DNA of 64,000 nucleotides from Fukatsuia anoeciicola (GCF_964059965.1 NZ_OZ060923.1:496001-560000), one strand, 5' to 3'. Counted from the stretch's first letter, positions 10,239 to 21,943 are shown. Made by a program: numbers and translations. Notes: generated from the sequence alone by a model not told the origin.

Positions 10239-11599
10239 TAGACTTCTTATAGAACCCAGGTTATAAAATAAAATTAATGTTAAGTTTTTATATACCTCAC
10301 TATATAGCATGAATGTAGTTTTATAAAAGTTTATTAATCACTTAAATAAAATATTATTGGATAGAGTTATAATACCTTGAATATAATATTTATACTTTTA
10401 TATATGTTTAATTAAGACTTATTATGACTAAGATCTTTGTTATTTTTATTTTAAGTTAGAATGTGTAGATATGCCTAAAAGTGATGACTCTATTAAATGT
10501 ATCTAGTAATACTAGTACTTATTCTAGTAATGGATTACTACCTTTATAACATGATTGTAATGAAATAACTCTAATAAACTATCATTCACTATTTGTAACT
10601 ACCTATTCTAAAAACTATTACTAAAAATAAGCAAGATTATTAAAATAATATAGGCAATAACTAGTAAGCATTAATGTAATATATTCCTATAATTTAATGA
10701 ATTATTATTAATATTAATTAAAATATACTATAAGCCTAACTAATTTATTCAAATTTCACTACAAAAATAAATAAAAGTAAAATTTATTAAGCGTAAAAAT
10801 AAGAGAGTAATAAATATATTATTTATTACATTCTATAATTAAAAATTTGTTGATATTATCAAAATAGAAGGTTAACTTTATTTCTATATTAATTAATAAA
10901 AATTACATTGTTACAGCAGCAATCCTGTGATTTTATTTGAACCTATTTATATTTAAAATAATAGTTACTATGTAACATATCACTTTTATTGATTAATAGT
11001 TGTTAAAAATAATTATTTTACATGTTATTTTTAATTTTGACTTATGGATAATAATTAGTTCGTAAATATTAATGAATATAGTATGGCTAGCTTTGAAAAA
11101 TACATTTTATTAGCAATAATAATACTAATATTGATATATTATAGTAATAATTAATAAAAATTAATAGTTAATTTTTTAGTAAATAATAATTAAAAAGTTA
11201 TATTTAATTTATTTTAGTTTTATTAAAAATAATTTATCTAATTTTATTAGATTATTTTTATATTTAATTCTTTTAGAGTTAATAGTAAAAATATAAGTAA
11301 TTGTTATTCAAAACAAAAAATACCATTTAAGTATAAATGAATGTTGCTAATTACTTATGTTATCTCTCTAAATAAATACTTTATAAATCAACATAAGTAC
11401 TTAAGACAAAAATTAAAATTAATGCTAGCCGCTACAAGTAAAATTTTCAAATTATTATTCTAGATATCTTTAGTACATCTTGATAAATACCTTAGTTAGT
11501 AAAGTATTTATTAAATTAATATTATATAGCATAAAAATAATTACTTTTGCTAATATTATGTTTTATCCTTTAGTTATGTATTTTAGTTATAAAAAATAT
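10239..11599. other. Gene-free AT-rich stretch
   Basis: About 1.4 kb with no supportable gene. In E. coli, rlmH and rsfS precede mrdA, so remnants of them could lie here, but I could not align any. A 62-codon open frame at 11480-11668 has no recognisable features and I do not call it. Confidence 0.5.
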
Positions 11600-13400
11600 T
11601 TATTATGCTATAAATTTAACATATATTCTCTCTATTATAGAGAACTATTAGATAATGAATTTAAGTGAATTATAATACTAATTATTAAATAATAAAAAAT
11701 TAGTTTATTTTATAATTATTCAACTAAGTTAGTTATTTTTATTATATATATTTAATATATTTTGTAATATTTTATTATTAAGTAACATATTAACAACTAA
11801 TCTTTATTATATATAGATAATATTTTTTAAAGATTATTATACAAGCTATGTTAAGGATTATATTAAACTTTTTTACTAGTATTAATTAGTTATACAATTT
11901 ATAATTATAGTAATATTTACTTAATGTTAAACTATGTTGTTTATCAAATATAAGCATATCAGAAAAAATAGAGAAATTTATTAATAATCTTACAAATGTT
12001 AAATTTAATTATTAATTTAATAAGTAAGTATATTATTAACTTTAAAAAAATACAAGCATTTATATCTTTTATTTCTAATATAGTTAAAACTCTGTTATAA
12101 AGATGCAAATTATATTTTTTTCTGTTAACTAATTCTGTTTTTAAGTATAAAAGTTAATAGTTATTAATAATTTTATTATCCTTATAGTTCTACGTTTATT
12201 CATGTAATTAACTATATTCTAAAATTAATAATAAATATATTTAATGTCTAAATAAAATAGATCCTAGTAAAATGACATAATAAGTTATAGAGTAATTGAA
12301 ATTAATAATTAATGATCATGATAAGATCATATTAGTAGCAATTACATAAAATAGAAAAGGTATCTATCTGATACTAGATTTAAAACTATAGATCTATATT
12401 AAGTAGTTAATAAAAGATGATTAGGCTTACTATAATAATAACTAATCTACAAAATGAAAAGGTATCAATTCTTTAGTTTTTAACTATAGTCATAATGCTA
12501 ATTTATTTGTTAGTGACATCTCTAATAAAGATTGTTATATATTATTAAAGGATCTTGATCATTTACTTATTAATCGTATGATACAGGATATTTATCAGAT
12601 GATATTAATAATAATACTATATATTATTATAGTATCTATAACTTAGCATCAGCGTTAGTAATAGAAATATTAGTTTATTTAAACTTAGTTAGCTATAGTC
12701 ACTAAACCTAAAAAATATTTTTACAATTAAAAATTTGTAACATAAATATTTAAATTTTGCTAAAGTAATAGAGGGATTAATAAGTATTTGCTAGATTATT
12801 ATAGCATAGGAATTAATAAGTTATTAGAGTAGATTATAAAATTTAGATATAGTAAGTATGCTGATATTAATTTATCTAAAAAATGTATTGTATTACGTTA
12901 ACACATAAATAAAGTAAAAGTATTAATAATACTAATTAATAAGGTGCGGTTAAAAATATTTATTTATTATTAAATATTTATTTACTATTAAATATTAAAA
13001 TTAATAATGTTTAATGTTCTATTAGTAAAAGAAGCAGTTATAGATTGGTAATATTCATTAAAACGGTAATGGCTAATAGCAATCTAATTATTAAGGGATA
13101 GTAAAAAATAAAGTATATGATACAACTAATTACATTAATTATATGAATTGTTAGGATTTTAAAAATATACAACTACAAGAATGTCATAAAATTAAGTACA
13201 ATACAAGTTTATGTTTGTAAAAACTATTATTTTAATAAAATTACTACACATTTATTTAATTATAAACTAACAATTTCTTTGTATCATCCGTAAATCTAAT
13301 CATGGTAATAGCAACTTATTAGATAATAAAAGTAAGAGTGCTATTATAGATGTAATTTTTTACTAAATTATAGATTATATTTTACTTATTTACAATAATG
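11600..13400 (+). pseudogene. mrdA: Ghost of mrdA (penicillin-binding protein 2)
   Basis: PBP2 is the transpeptidase of the rod elongation complex. The gene is dead, with many stops and frameshifts, but colinear pieces remain. At 12359-12388 the translation YLILDLKL matches E. coli YLTLDLKL. At 12461-12601, 47 codons without a stop read GINSLVFNYSHNANLFVSD..., then LLINRMIQDIYQ, matching GVLALVSTPSYDPNLFVDG...PLVNRATQGVYP of PBP2. Next ASALVIEIL matches VSALSAGVIT. Near 13360-13385 IIDYILL matches ILDHIMLG close to the C-terminus. The order mrdA-mrdB-dacA supports the call. Ends are approximate; the 5' third is no longer readable. Confidence 0.85.
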
Positions 13401-13459
13401 CTTAATTACAATTAATATAATAAGATCTACTTAATTTTAAAAGATTTAATAATAACTAA

Positions 13460-14548
13460 AAACTAATAAATAAGATTACTATTATCAAAAATATATATTA
13501 ATATTTTATTATTGATTTATAGTATTATATCATTAGTACTATAGTATTTTTACTATATAAAATATCAGCAAATAAGAAACAGAAATAATAAGCTAGGTTA
13601 CTTAGATTATCGTAGGTTTATTACAATATTATTAATAGTATAAATCTCATTACAAATATATTAAAAATTTAGCGCTCTATTTTTACTTACCTATATTATT
13701 TTATTGGCGTTAGGTGCGATATATTTAGATAAAATTAGCAAAGGAGCATAGTGCTAACTTAATTTAGGTATATTATATTTATAATTATTATAGATTATTA
13801 AAGTTATTGTTTCTTTAATAGTCCATACTTTATAAATCATAATATTTATTTATCTTTATTAAAAATATTATTATTATATTAATTATTATTTTTATATCTA
13901 TTTTATTCATAATAGTAAAAAATATAATTTAGGTATTTTAATTTTTTTAATTATTCTTTAGATTATTTATCTTGTTTTTAACTAGAGTAGCTAACTTGTA
14001 ATTAGTATTACTACTTTGTTTCTAGTAGGATTTTCTTATTTTTTAGTTTTTTATGCATGGTTATTAGTATGATTAAGTAATTATGTTATTTAATTTAGAA
14101 AAAGATCTTTTAGATACTAGTTGTTATATTAACTAGTTAAAAGTTATTATTAAATTTAATAGCCTATTTGTTAAGGATTACTACAAGATACTTAATTATA
14201 GTTATAATTTTCTTAATACAATATTGATTTTTTATTTTTGTAGTGTTAGCAAAAATTAGGGTTATGGTGTATTAATCCTGTTAATATTCTATCCTATTAT
14301 TATGCGTGGAATAGTAACAATAGCTCTAATATACAGATTATTTTAGTTGTATAATAACTAACGCTTTAATGCTAATTTTTTATTTATGTATGTATTTATT
14401 AATATTGGTATGGTAAGTGGATTTTACCTATTGTTAGTATTCTTTTTACTTTAATTAGCTACGATTGTTTAGTGTAATTATTCTAATGATAAATTTTTAG
14501 TATATTAATTTAATACATGCACATAGAAAAATATTATTTAAAATTTAG
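13460..14548 (+). pseudogene. mrdB: Ghost of mrdB / rodA (SEDS glycosyltransferase)
   Basis: RodA polymerises glycan strands with PBP2 for rod elongation. Colinear fragments in shifting frames identify it: ISKGA then LNLGI (13734 on) match ISKGAQRWLDLGI; FFMHGY...VIMLFNLEKD (from 14047) matches FFLMHDYQRQRVMMLLDPESD; GVLILLIFYPIIMRG (14266-14310) matches GILILLALYILLIMRG; VFINIGMVSG then ILPIV...LISYD (14390-14470) match VFVNIGMVSGILPVV...LVSYG; and IHAHRKILFKI ending in TAG at 14548 matches IHTHRKMLSKSV. Several stops and at least three frameshifts make it non-functional. rlpA, which lies between mrdB and dacA in E. coli, is gone. Confidence 0.93.
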
Positions 14549-14604
14549 AGTTTATTATGTAATATATTACATATATTTGCTTTGATAAATAATAAGTATA
14601 AATT

Positions 14605-15834
14605 ATGAAATATATTACTACTTTTAGTTTAATTAAAAATATAGTATTAATTAGTATTAGTATTAGTATTAGTATTATTATTATTAGTACTACTTCCTTC
14701 GCTAATACTGATGATGTTAATTTAATAACTATGATTCCTAGTGAACCAAAAATAAATGTAAAAGCCTATATATTGATGGATTATAACTCTGGAAAAGTAT
14801 TAGCTGAAAATAATGCTGATGTACGACATGCCCCTGCTAGCTTGACAAAAATAATGACTAGTTATGTTATTGGTCAGGCTGTTAAATTAGGTAAAATTAG
14901 TGTAGATGATAAAGTAATTATTAGTAACGATGCGTGGGCGACAAATAATCCTATTTTCAAAGGTTCTTCATTGATGTTTCTAAAGCCTGGTGATACCGTG
15001 CCAGTTTTTAAATTAATCCGTGGTATTGATTTACAATCAGGTAATGATGCCTGTGTTGCTATGGCTGATTATATTGCTGGTAATCAAGATTTTTTTGTTA
15101 ATTTAATGAATAACTACGTAACTACTCTTAGATTACAAAATACGTATTTTAAAACAGTTCATGGATTAGATGCCGATCAACAGTATAGTTCAGCACGAGA
15201 TATGGCATTAATTAGTCAGGCATTAATCCACGATGTACCTAATGAATACGCTATTTATAAAGAAAAAGAATTTACCTTTAATAATATTCGGCAGTTAAAT
15301 CGTAATGGTTTACTTTGGGATCAAGACCTTAAGGTTGATGGTATTAAAACTGGTCATACTTTAGCTGCTGGCTATAATCTAGTAGCTTCAGCAACGGAAG
15401 GACAGATGCGTTTAATTTCGGTAGTTCTAGGTAGTAAATCATTTAAAGAACGTGAAATTGAAAGTAAAAAACTATTAACCTGGGGCTTTCGTTTTTTTGA
15501 AACTATTGTACCATTAAAGGCTAATAAGGAATTTATTTCTAAACCTACTTGGTTTGGTAATGACAATACAGTTCAATTAAGTGCAGCAAAAGATGTTTAT
15601 CTTACTATTCCTCGTGGTAAAGGACCAGATGTAAAGGTTAGTTATACTCTTAATACCCCAGAAATATACGCGCCATTAGTAACAAACCAAGTAGTAGGTA
15701 CTATTAACTTTCAACTTGATGGTAAGATTATTGCTCAGCATCCATTAGTTGTTATGAAAGAAGTAAAACAAGGTAGTATCTTTAAATGTTTCATTGATTA
15801 TATCAAATTAGTATTCCATCACTTGTTTGGTTAA
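14605..15834 (+). CDS. dacA: DacA, D-alanyl-D-alanine carboxypeptidase (PBP5)
   Basis: PBP5 removes the terminal D-Ala from muropeptide stems in the periplasm. The 409 residues (E. coli 403) start with a signal peptide whose core is an unusual ISISISISIIII run, ending near SFA at residue 33. The active-site motifs are S79-L-T-K82, the SGN in LQSGNDACVAM, and KTG in DGIKTGHT. The protein ends in an amphipathic helix, IDYIKLVFHHLFG, the membrane anchor typical of PBP5/6. dacC or dacD products look similar, but the following ybeD-lipB-lipA identifies dacA. It survives although its upstream neighbours mrdA and mrdB are pseudogenes. ATTAGT is repeated four times at 14650-14673 inside the signal peptide codons. 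Confidence 0.96.
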   Translation: MKYITTFSLIKNIVLISISISISIIIISTTSFANTDDVNLITMIPSEPKINVKAYILMDYNSGKVLAENNADVRHAPASLTKIMTSYVIGQAVKLGKISVDDKVIISNDAWATNNPIFKGSSLMFLKPGDTVPVFKLIRGIDLQSGNDACVAMADYIAGNQDFFVNLMNNYVTTLRLQNTYFKTVHGLDADQQYSSARDMALISQALIHDVPNEYAIYKEKEFTFNNIRQLNRNGLLWDQDLKVDGIKTGHTLAAGYNLVASATEGQMRLISVVLGSKSFKEREIESKKLLTWGFRFFETIVPLKANKEFISKPTWFGNDNTVQLSAAKDVYLTIPRGKGPDVKVSYTLNTPEIYAPLVTNQVVGTINFQLDGKIIAQHPLVVMKEVKQGSIFKCFIDYIKLVFHHLFG

Positions 15835-15855
15835 AAGTTAATAATAGGAATAGAG

Positions 15856-16119
15856 ATGAAAAATAAATTAGGTAAGTTACTTAGATTTCCTTGTTTTTTT
15901 ACTTATAAAGTGATTGGTTTTGCTGATGATCAGTTTATTGATAAAATACTTGCCGTAGTACAACGTCATATTCCAGGAGACTATATGCCAAAAATTAAAT
16001 CTAGTAATAAAAATAATTATAATTCAGTTTCTATTACTATTACTGCAACTTGTATTAAGCAAATAGAAATGTTATATCATGAATTAGGTAAGTTACCATT
16101 AGTACGTATAGTATTATAA
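15856..16119 (+). CDS. ybeD: YbeD (UPF0250) small conserved protein
   Basis: An 87-residue cytoplasmic protein of the YbeD/DUF493 family with a ferredoxin-like alpha/beta fold resembling ACT-type regulatory domains. Its exact role is not established. It matches E. coli YbeD in length and in FPCFFTYKVIGFA, VVQRHIPGDY, NSVSITITAT and ELGKLPLVRIVL. It sits 21 bp after dacA and three bp before lipB, an arrangement conserved across enterics, so it is probably co-transcribed and may modulate lipoylation or PBP5, but that is inference. Confidence 0.93.
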   Translation: MKNKLGKLLRFPCFFTYKVIGFADDQFIDKILAVVQRHIPGDYMPKIKSSNKNNYNSVSITITATCIKQIEMLYHELGKLPLVRIVL

Positions 16120-16122
16120 TCC

Positions 16123-16785
16123 ATGAGTTCTTTACAATCACGACAGATTATTTTACGTCAGCTAGCGCTAAAGCCTTACATGCTAGTATGTCAGGCTATG
16201 CATAATTTTACTGAGTATCGTACGCACAATACTTTAGATGAGATTTGGTTAGTACAACACCCTCCTGTTTTTACTCAGGGTAAAGCAGGTAAAGCTGAAC
16301 ATTTATTAATGCCTCCTAAAGAGATTCCTATAATCCAGAGTGATCGTGGTGGGCAAGTTACTTATCATGGCCCTGGTCAACAAGTTATATATGTCATGTT
16401 AGATTTAAAACGATTAAAAATTAGTGTACGTCAACTAGTTACAGCAATAGAAAATACAGTCATACAAACATTAGATAACTTTGGAATCATTTCTTATTCA
16501 TGCCCTTACGCACCAGGTGTGTATGTTTTAAAATCTAACCCACAAAAAATTTGTTCTTTAGGATTACGTATCCGTAAGGGATGTTCATTGCATGGATTTG
16601 CACTTAATGTCAAGATGGATTTAGAACCTTTTTTACACATTAATCCTTGTGGTCATGCCAATATGAAAATGACACAAATCAGTGCATTAACTAATAAAGT
16701 TATAACCTTTAAAAAAATACAAATGATTTTAATAGATAAATTTATTCAACAGCTAGGTTATACGAAAATTATTCATCAAACTTAG
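16123..16785 (+). CDS. lipB: LipB, octanoyl-ACP:protein octanoyltransferase
   Basis: LipB moves octanoate from acyl carrier protein to lipoyl domains of 2-oxoacid dehydrogenases and the glycine cleavage H protein, the first step of lipoate assembly. The 220-residue product has the signatures QSDRGGQVTYHGPGQ (72-86) and GLRIRKGCSLHG. The catalytic pair corresponds to E. coli K135 and C169: here K142 in QKICSLG and C176 in INPCGHANM. The start lies three bases past the ybeD stop with no clear ribosome site, implying coupling. With lipA next door, the endogenous lipoylation route is complete. Confidence 0.96.
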   Translation: MSSLQSRQIILRQLALKPYMLVCQAMHNFTEYRTHNTLDEIWLVQHPPVFTQGKAGKAEHLLMPPKEIPIIQSDRGGQVTYHGPGQQVIYVMLDLKRLKISVRQLVTAIENTVIQTLDNFGIISYSCPYAPGVYVLKSNPQKICSLGLRIRKGCSLHGFALNVKMDLEPFLHINPCGHANMKMTQISALTNKVITFKKIQMILIDKFIQQLGYTKIIHQT

Positions 16786-16823
16786 ATTTAACAAAAACCT
16801 ATTTTAAAATTGGAATCTATACT

Positions 16824-17789
16824 ATGAATAAATTCGTCTCTATAAAACTTGGTACAAAATACCATAATTTAGATAAGACAACATTAATTCCGGTTAAAAC
16901 TTTTATGACTAAGCAGCAAGCACAATTATCTAAGCCTGAGTGGTTGAAAATAAAGCTTCCTACTGATTCAAGCAGAATTCAAAAAATTAAAGCTATAATG
17001 CAAAAAAATGGTTTATATACAGTATGCCAAGAAGCTTCCTGTCCTAATTTATCTGAATGCTTTAATCATGGAACAGCAACATTTATGATTTTAGGAGCAA
17101 TATGTACACGTCGTTGTCCATTTTGTGATGTTTCTCATGGTCGTCCTATGGTGCTTAATAGTAATGAACCTAAAAAATTAGCGCAAACTATTAAAAGTAT
17201 GGATCTACGTTACGTAGTAATTACTTCAGTCAATCGAGATGACTTGCATGATGGTGGTGCGCAACATTTTGCTAATTGTATAGTCCATATTAGAGCTAGT
17301 AACCCAGCAATTAAAATTGAAATATTAGTGCCAGATTTTCGTGGACGTATGAATCTAGCGTTAGATATTTTAACATTAACTCCACCTGATATATTTAATC
17401 ACAACCTAGAAAATGTTCCGCGAATCTATCGACAGGTACGACCAGGAGCAAATTATAAGGGATCACTTAAGCTATTAGAAAGCTTTAATATCCGGCATCC
17501 AAAAATTCCAACTAAATCTGGCCTAATGGTTGGTTTAGGTGAAACTAATACCGAAGTTATTGAGGTAATGCATGATCTTCGCTGCCATGGCGTTACTATG
17601 TTAACGTTAGGACAATATTTACAACCAAGTCGAAACCATTTACCTGTTCAGCGTTATGTTAGTCCTGATGAATTTAATCAAATGAAAACACAGGCATTAG
17701 CAATGGGGTTTACCCATGCTGCCTGTGGCCCTTTTGTTCGCTCTTCTTATCATGCAGATTTACAGGCTAAAGATATAGAAAAGAACTAA
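16824..17789 (+). CDS. lipA: LipA, lipoyl synthase
   Basis: A radical SAM enzyme that inserts two sulfurs into protein-bound octanoate. Exactly 321 residues, as in E. coli. The auxiliary iron-sulfur cluster cysteines are C68, C73 and C79 (VCQEASCPNLSEC), and the radical-SAM cluster cysteines are C94, C98 and C101 (CTRRCPFC). The C-terminal serine ligand is in RSSYHAD. HGTATFMILG, DVFNHNLENVPR-type and MVGLGETN blocks are kept. It follows lipB by 38 bp and is convergent with ybhL. It completes the lipoate pathway with lipB. Confidence 0.97.
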   Translation: MNKFVSIKLGTKYHNLDKTTLIPVKTFMTKQQAQLSKPEWLKIKLPTDSSRIQKIKAIMQKNGLYTVCQEASCPNLSECFNHGTATFMILGAICTRRCPFCDVSHGRPMVLNSNEPKKLAQTIKSMDLRYVVITSVNRDDLHDGGAQHFANCIVHIRASNPAIKIEILVPDFRGRMNLALDILTLTPPDIFNHNLENVPRIYRQVRPGANYKGSLKLLESFNIRHPKIPTKSGLMVGLGETNTEVIEVMHDLRCHGVTMLTLGQYLQPSRNHLPVQRYVSPDEFNQMKTQALAMGFTHAACGPFVRSSYHADLQAKDIEKN

Positions 17790-17823
17790 TTTTTTTTAAA
17801 AATACTCTAGGTTATCTATTTGA

Positions 17824-18534
17824 TTAACGACGATTACTAAAAATACGTAATAACATTAAAAATAAGTTAATAAAATCAAGATATAACATTAATGCACCAA
17901 CTATGGTATACTTATGGAATCTATCTTGATCACTAGTATTTAATTGTCTACTCATATTTTTTAGTTTCTGAGTATCGTAGGCAGTTAAAGCAACAAATAG
18001 TAAAACACTAATATAAGTAGTAACCCAAATTAACATGTTACTCTTAAGCCAAATATTAACTATTGAAGCTAAGAGAATACCTATAAGTCCCATAAATAAC
18101 ATGTTACCAAGACTACTTAGATCATGTTTAGTAGTATACCCATAGAAACTCATAGTTCCAAACATCCCTGCTGTAATAATAAAAGTACTAGCAATAGATG
18201 AGTTTGTATATATAACAAAAATACTAGATATGGTTAAACCCATTAAAGTAGAATATAGCATAAATAAACTAGTTGCTAAGGTTATACTTAAACGATTGAT
18301 CATATCTGAAATAATAAAAACTAAACCTAATTGAATAATAATAAGTCCAAAAAAAGTAATTTGGCTAGAAAAAATAAGATTCATGATAGCAGGGGTATTA
18401 GCCGCGTACCAAGCAATAATAGCCGTTAGTAAAAGACCACAACTCATCCAGCCGTAAACTTTTGCCATATATGTCTGAATGTCTGTGTTGATTCGTTCAA
18501 TAATAGAACTATTAGGACGTGGATATTGTTCCAT
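17824..18534 (-). CDS. ybhL: YbhL, Bax inhibitor-1 family inner-membrane protein
   Basis: A 236-residue BI-1/TMBIM (UPF0005) protein with about seven hydrophobic segments filling residues 25-230. E. coli YbhL (234 residues) matches closely: QTYMAKVYGWMSCGLLLTA near the N-terminus, MLYSTLMGLTISSIF, GYTTKHDLSSLGNMLFM and the C-terminal TAYDTQKLKNM and LYLDFINLFLMLLRIF. The family member YccA is a modulator and substrate of FtsH, the protease governed by HflK/HflC, whose genes are also in this window. A role in membrane stress or ion leak is suggested but unproven. Convergent with lipA, with 34 bp between stops. Confidence 0.92.
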   Translation of the reverse strand: MEQYPRPNSSIIERINTDIQTYMAKVYGWMSCGLLLTAIIAWYAANTPAIMNLIFSSQITFFGLIIIQLGLVFIISDMINRLSITLATSLFMLYSTLMGLTISSIFVIYTNSSIASTFIITAGMFGTMSFYGYTTKHDLSSLGNMLFMGLIGILLASIVNIWLKSNMLIWVTTYISVLLFVALTAYDTQKLKNMSRQLNTSDQDRFHKYTIVGALMLYLDFINLFLMLLRIFSNRR

Positions 18535-21214
18535 ACTAGCACCTCTATATATTAATTTAACAAAAGCTATGATTAAATAGCTTCACTTTTACTAAGAGTA
18601 CCACAAAAATAACCTTAATTACGATATTTAAGCATAATAAAATTATTCTATTCATAGTAGTGTTCATAAATAAAAATTTATGCTTATTTTTTATTTTTTT
18701 GTAAGAATAAGTGCTTCATACTTCAAATCATAACGTTTGTAGACATATTTATTACTAAATAGTAAGACACTAATGAGAGAAGTACTGAGATTTGTTATTT
18801 AATAAATAATTTTTGTAAAAAAATTAGGTAATTATTTAACGCAAGCTTTTATAATAGGTATTATCTAATAGAATAACTTATATATAGCACTCACCATATA
18901 ATAAAAACTATATTTGTTATTAATTTTAAAAATAGTTATATATTAATATATTTTAGCCATTACAATTTAAAATTGTAAAATAATTTGATTATTTTTATAG
19001 TTAATTAAATTTAAATAAAAAATTTTTTTATTTAATCTAATTTATGATAAGTATCATATTAAAAAAATTAGTTAAATAATAAATATTATATATTTTATAT
19101 ACTGTTTAATTATAACAATTACTATTGTCAGTTAAATTATATAATAATAATTATTATTGTTTAGTTTAATAAATTTATTTATATTAATATTGCTATATAG
19201 TTAAAAGATATATTTATTTTAGATTTTTTATAAAAAAATTTTTTAATAAAAATTAATTTATTATTTATTCTGTTAGTATAATTAATATTATTATAAATAA
19301 TAGGTTAACTTTTCTAGGTAATAATAATTAATAATTTATTATCTATTATATACTATTTAGATTATAGTATATTAAATTTTATAAAATAGAAATTATGTAT
19401 AATATTAAGAAAAAATAATTTTTTTAATATAATTTAAAGAATTAGTTTATTAGAAAACATAGCGTAATATACATAATTTATTTTAAGATTCATTTAACTA
19501 AGATATTAATAGTAATATCATCTAGAATATAATTGATGAATACAAAAATTATTAAATATCTCTAGAAATATACGTATCGTTAATTAATTCAAGATATTCC
19601 TAATTAAATATACATCTAATCAATTAGAAATTTATTGTAATTTTAATATCTAGGAGGTATTAACTAATAATTTTAGAGTAAGTAAAGTACTATATATTTA
19701 ATAAATTATAAAATTACTGCTAAAAATATTAAGTATCTATAAAAAATCTACATATAATTTCATATTTAATATGACCAATAATTTTTAAATTAAAAAAATT
19801 TATAGCAATATACTTAAAAAGTATTAGATAAATAAATCAAATGTTAATAACATTATGGATAATAATGCTAATTATTTATTAAAACTATCATTACAGTCTA
19901 ATTTTAGAAAAGAAATAAAAGAAGGAGTAAAGTTAATTATTACTATAACTTTGTATGGTATAAGAACTAATAATATAGATTAAATTAATTAATTATAAAT
20001 AGAAAACTTATATAAATAATTTTATTATTAATATAATAAACTTTTTTTAAATTAATAATTATGTAGAATTGATATTAAGATTTAATCTAATACAATTAAT
20101 TGTTAATGGTAAACAATAATTAATAATAGGCTAAAAATATAAGAGTTACTTAATCTTATTAAGTTGTAGTATACAATGTTTATAATTTAGGTAAAACTTC
20201 TTGTTTTAGACATGATTTGTAAAAATTAATAAGTATTAAATAATCTTTACCTATTCGTATTTTAATTAATTAGAGATAAAAGAATTAATAAATTAGTATA
20301 TCTACTTTAGTGTTTGCTATACTATAAAGATAGCGTTACTAATAAAGTATAAACTTATTAAGTAAATTAATAAGTTTATTAAAAAATAGATAAAAGATTT
20401 TAATTAATATATTATAAGATGATATTAAGTAATTACTAAAAATAATACTATTCTTATAAGCAAAAAGAGAATAATGTAAACTATAAAAAGTAATAAGTAA
20501 CAAAAAATTTATTTATTTTTATAATATGCTTAGTTTTATTTTAATCTTAAACTTTATAATAGCATAAAAAATCACTATACAATGGTGTTAATATTACTGC
20601 TACTACTAATTAACATAACAATATAGACTTGTACTAAATTTATTTGCACCTTATTTTTATGTAACTAAAATCATAAAGTTATTATTATTATAAATTTCTA
20701 GTTATATACTTAATATTATTTAATTTATTTTATATTGCTGAATTTTAATATACTAAGTAACTATGCTTACTATTATAAATAAGTTTTATCTTCTATTATT
20801 CTAGTAATATTACCCATAAAATCTACCTAATATTATCTATAATTATACTAATAATAATGAATTTATTTTTTTCTTAAATCTTTTACTAATTGAATAGATA
20901 CATTATAATATAAAGTTATATTTTATACTTATTTTACCTAACACACGGTAAGATACTATTTAATAACATATAAAAAAATTCAAATATCTATTTAAGGTTA
21001 TTGCAATAATAAAGAAAATTAATAATTTTATTATAAAAATTTCTATTAAAATAATAGCTATTATTAAACTAATTATGCTTATTTTTAAATATAATTAAGT
21101 ACTAATTTAATTTTTTAAAAATATAAAATAAAAAGAAATTAATAACTAAGTTATACAATTCGTTTAATGAAAGAAGGTAGTTAAAATAAAATTAAAATCT
21201 AACTATAAGATAAT
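18535..21214. other. Long gene-free stretch with no named remnant
   Basis: About 2.7 kb of A+T-rich DNA between ybhL and the pdxH ghost. A 46-codon plus-strand open stretch near 19837-19983 has somewhat less biased composition, but I cannot assign it. In E. coli, anmK and mliC precede pdxH; I could not align either. Confidence 0.5.
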
Positions 21215-21943
21215 TATACTACTACATACGTTTTTTGATTGCATCTTATTTACCATGAATATGGTAAAGATTCTTATTAGCACATTACAAGGATTATATA
21301 TGGTTAATAATAAATTTATTATTACTGATAAGTGATATAAATATTATCGATTATAATAAGTAAATTTTTTTGCCTTTTATCCTTTAGTTTAACTTTATAC
21401 ACTATTGACTGAAATTTATAAAGTGCATCTAGTTAACTCTAATGTTATATGTATAGTCGTTATAGATAACTACGAATAACTTTCTTAGTATTTAGTACTA
21501 ATTAAAGATTATAGTATTAAGGAATAATATTTCTTATTAATTTAAAGGCTATAAAATATTATATTTAGAAAAATTTTTTATATTAACTTATTATTTCCTT
21601 AATATAAATTAAATAGGTAAGTTATTTTATTAAGTAAAACTAAAATTATATGCTACTGAAAAAAAATTACTTCATTCATTGATTCATTTATAATTAGATT
21701 AATACTAAGTATATAATTAATTTATAAGTACTCTTAATCAAAAAATATAAGAAAAATTAATTTATTATATTAAAAAAATTTTAGTTATCTAATATTTCTA
21801 TGCTAGATTTTTTTTGGAGATTTTGCGTGATTTTTGATAGTATAGAATTTTGGCAAAAAAAGCTATATTTGTATATAATTTTATTTACTAGAAAAAGATT
21901 TATAGAATACGATGATTGAAAAATTGACTGCCTGTATATCTAA
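21215..21943 (+). pseudogene. pdxH: Ghost of pdxH (pyridoxamine/pyridoxine 5'-phosphate oxidase)
   Basis: PdxH makes pyridoxal phosphate from PNP or PMP. Colinear remnants span the gene. HEYGKDSY (about 21254) matches RREYTKGGL. From 21420 the codons read KVHLVNSNVICIVVIDNYE, a stop, then LVLIKDYSIKE, matching AKLADPTAMVVATVDEHG...VLLKHYDEKG. From 21809 FFWRFCVIFDSIEFWQ matches SFWGGFRVSLEQIEFWQ, and KIDCLYI with a TAA at 21943 matches the C-terminal KIDRLAP. Several stops and frameshifts mean it is inactive. It lies directly upstream of tyrS, as in E. coli. Confidence 0.92.

Noticed and set aside
11480..11668. 62-codon open frame upstream of the mrdA ghost
   Set aside because: Hydrophobic residues and K, N and Y only, no ribosome site, and no match to RlmH, RsfS or PBP2; consistent with chance in A+T-rich DNA.
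15372..15566. 64-codon minus-strand frame
   Set aside because: Antisense shadow of dacA.
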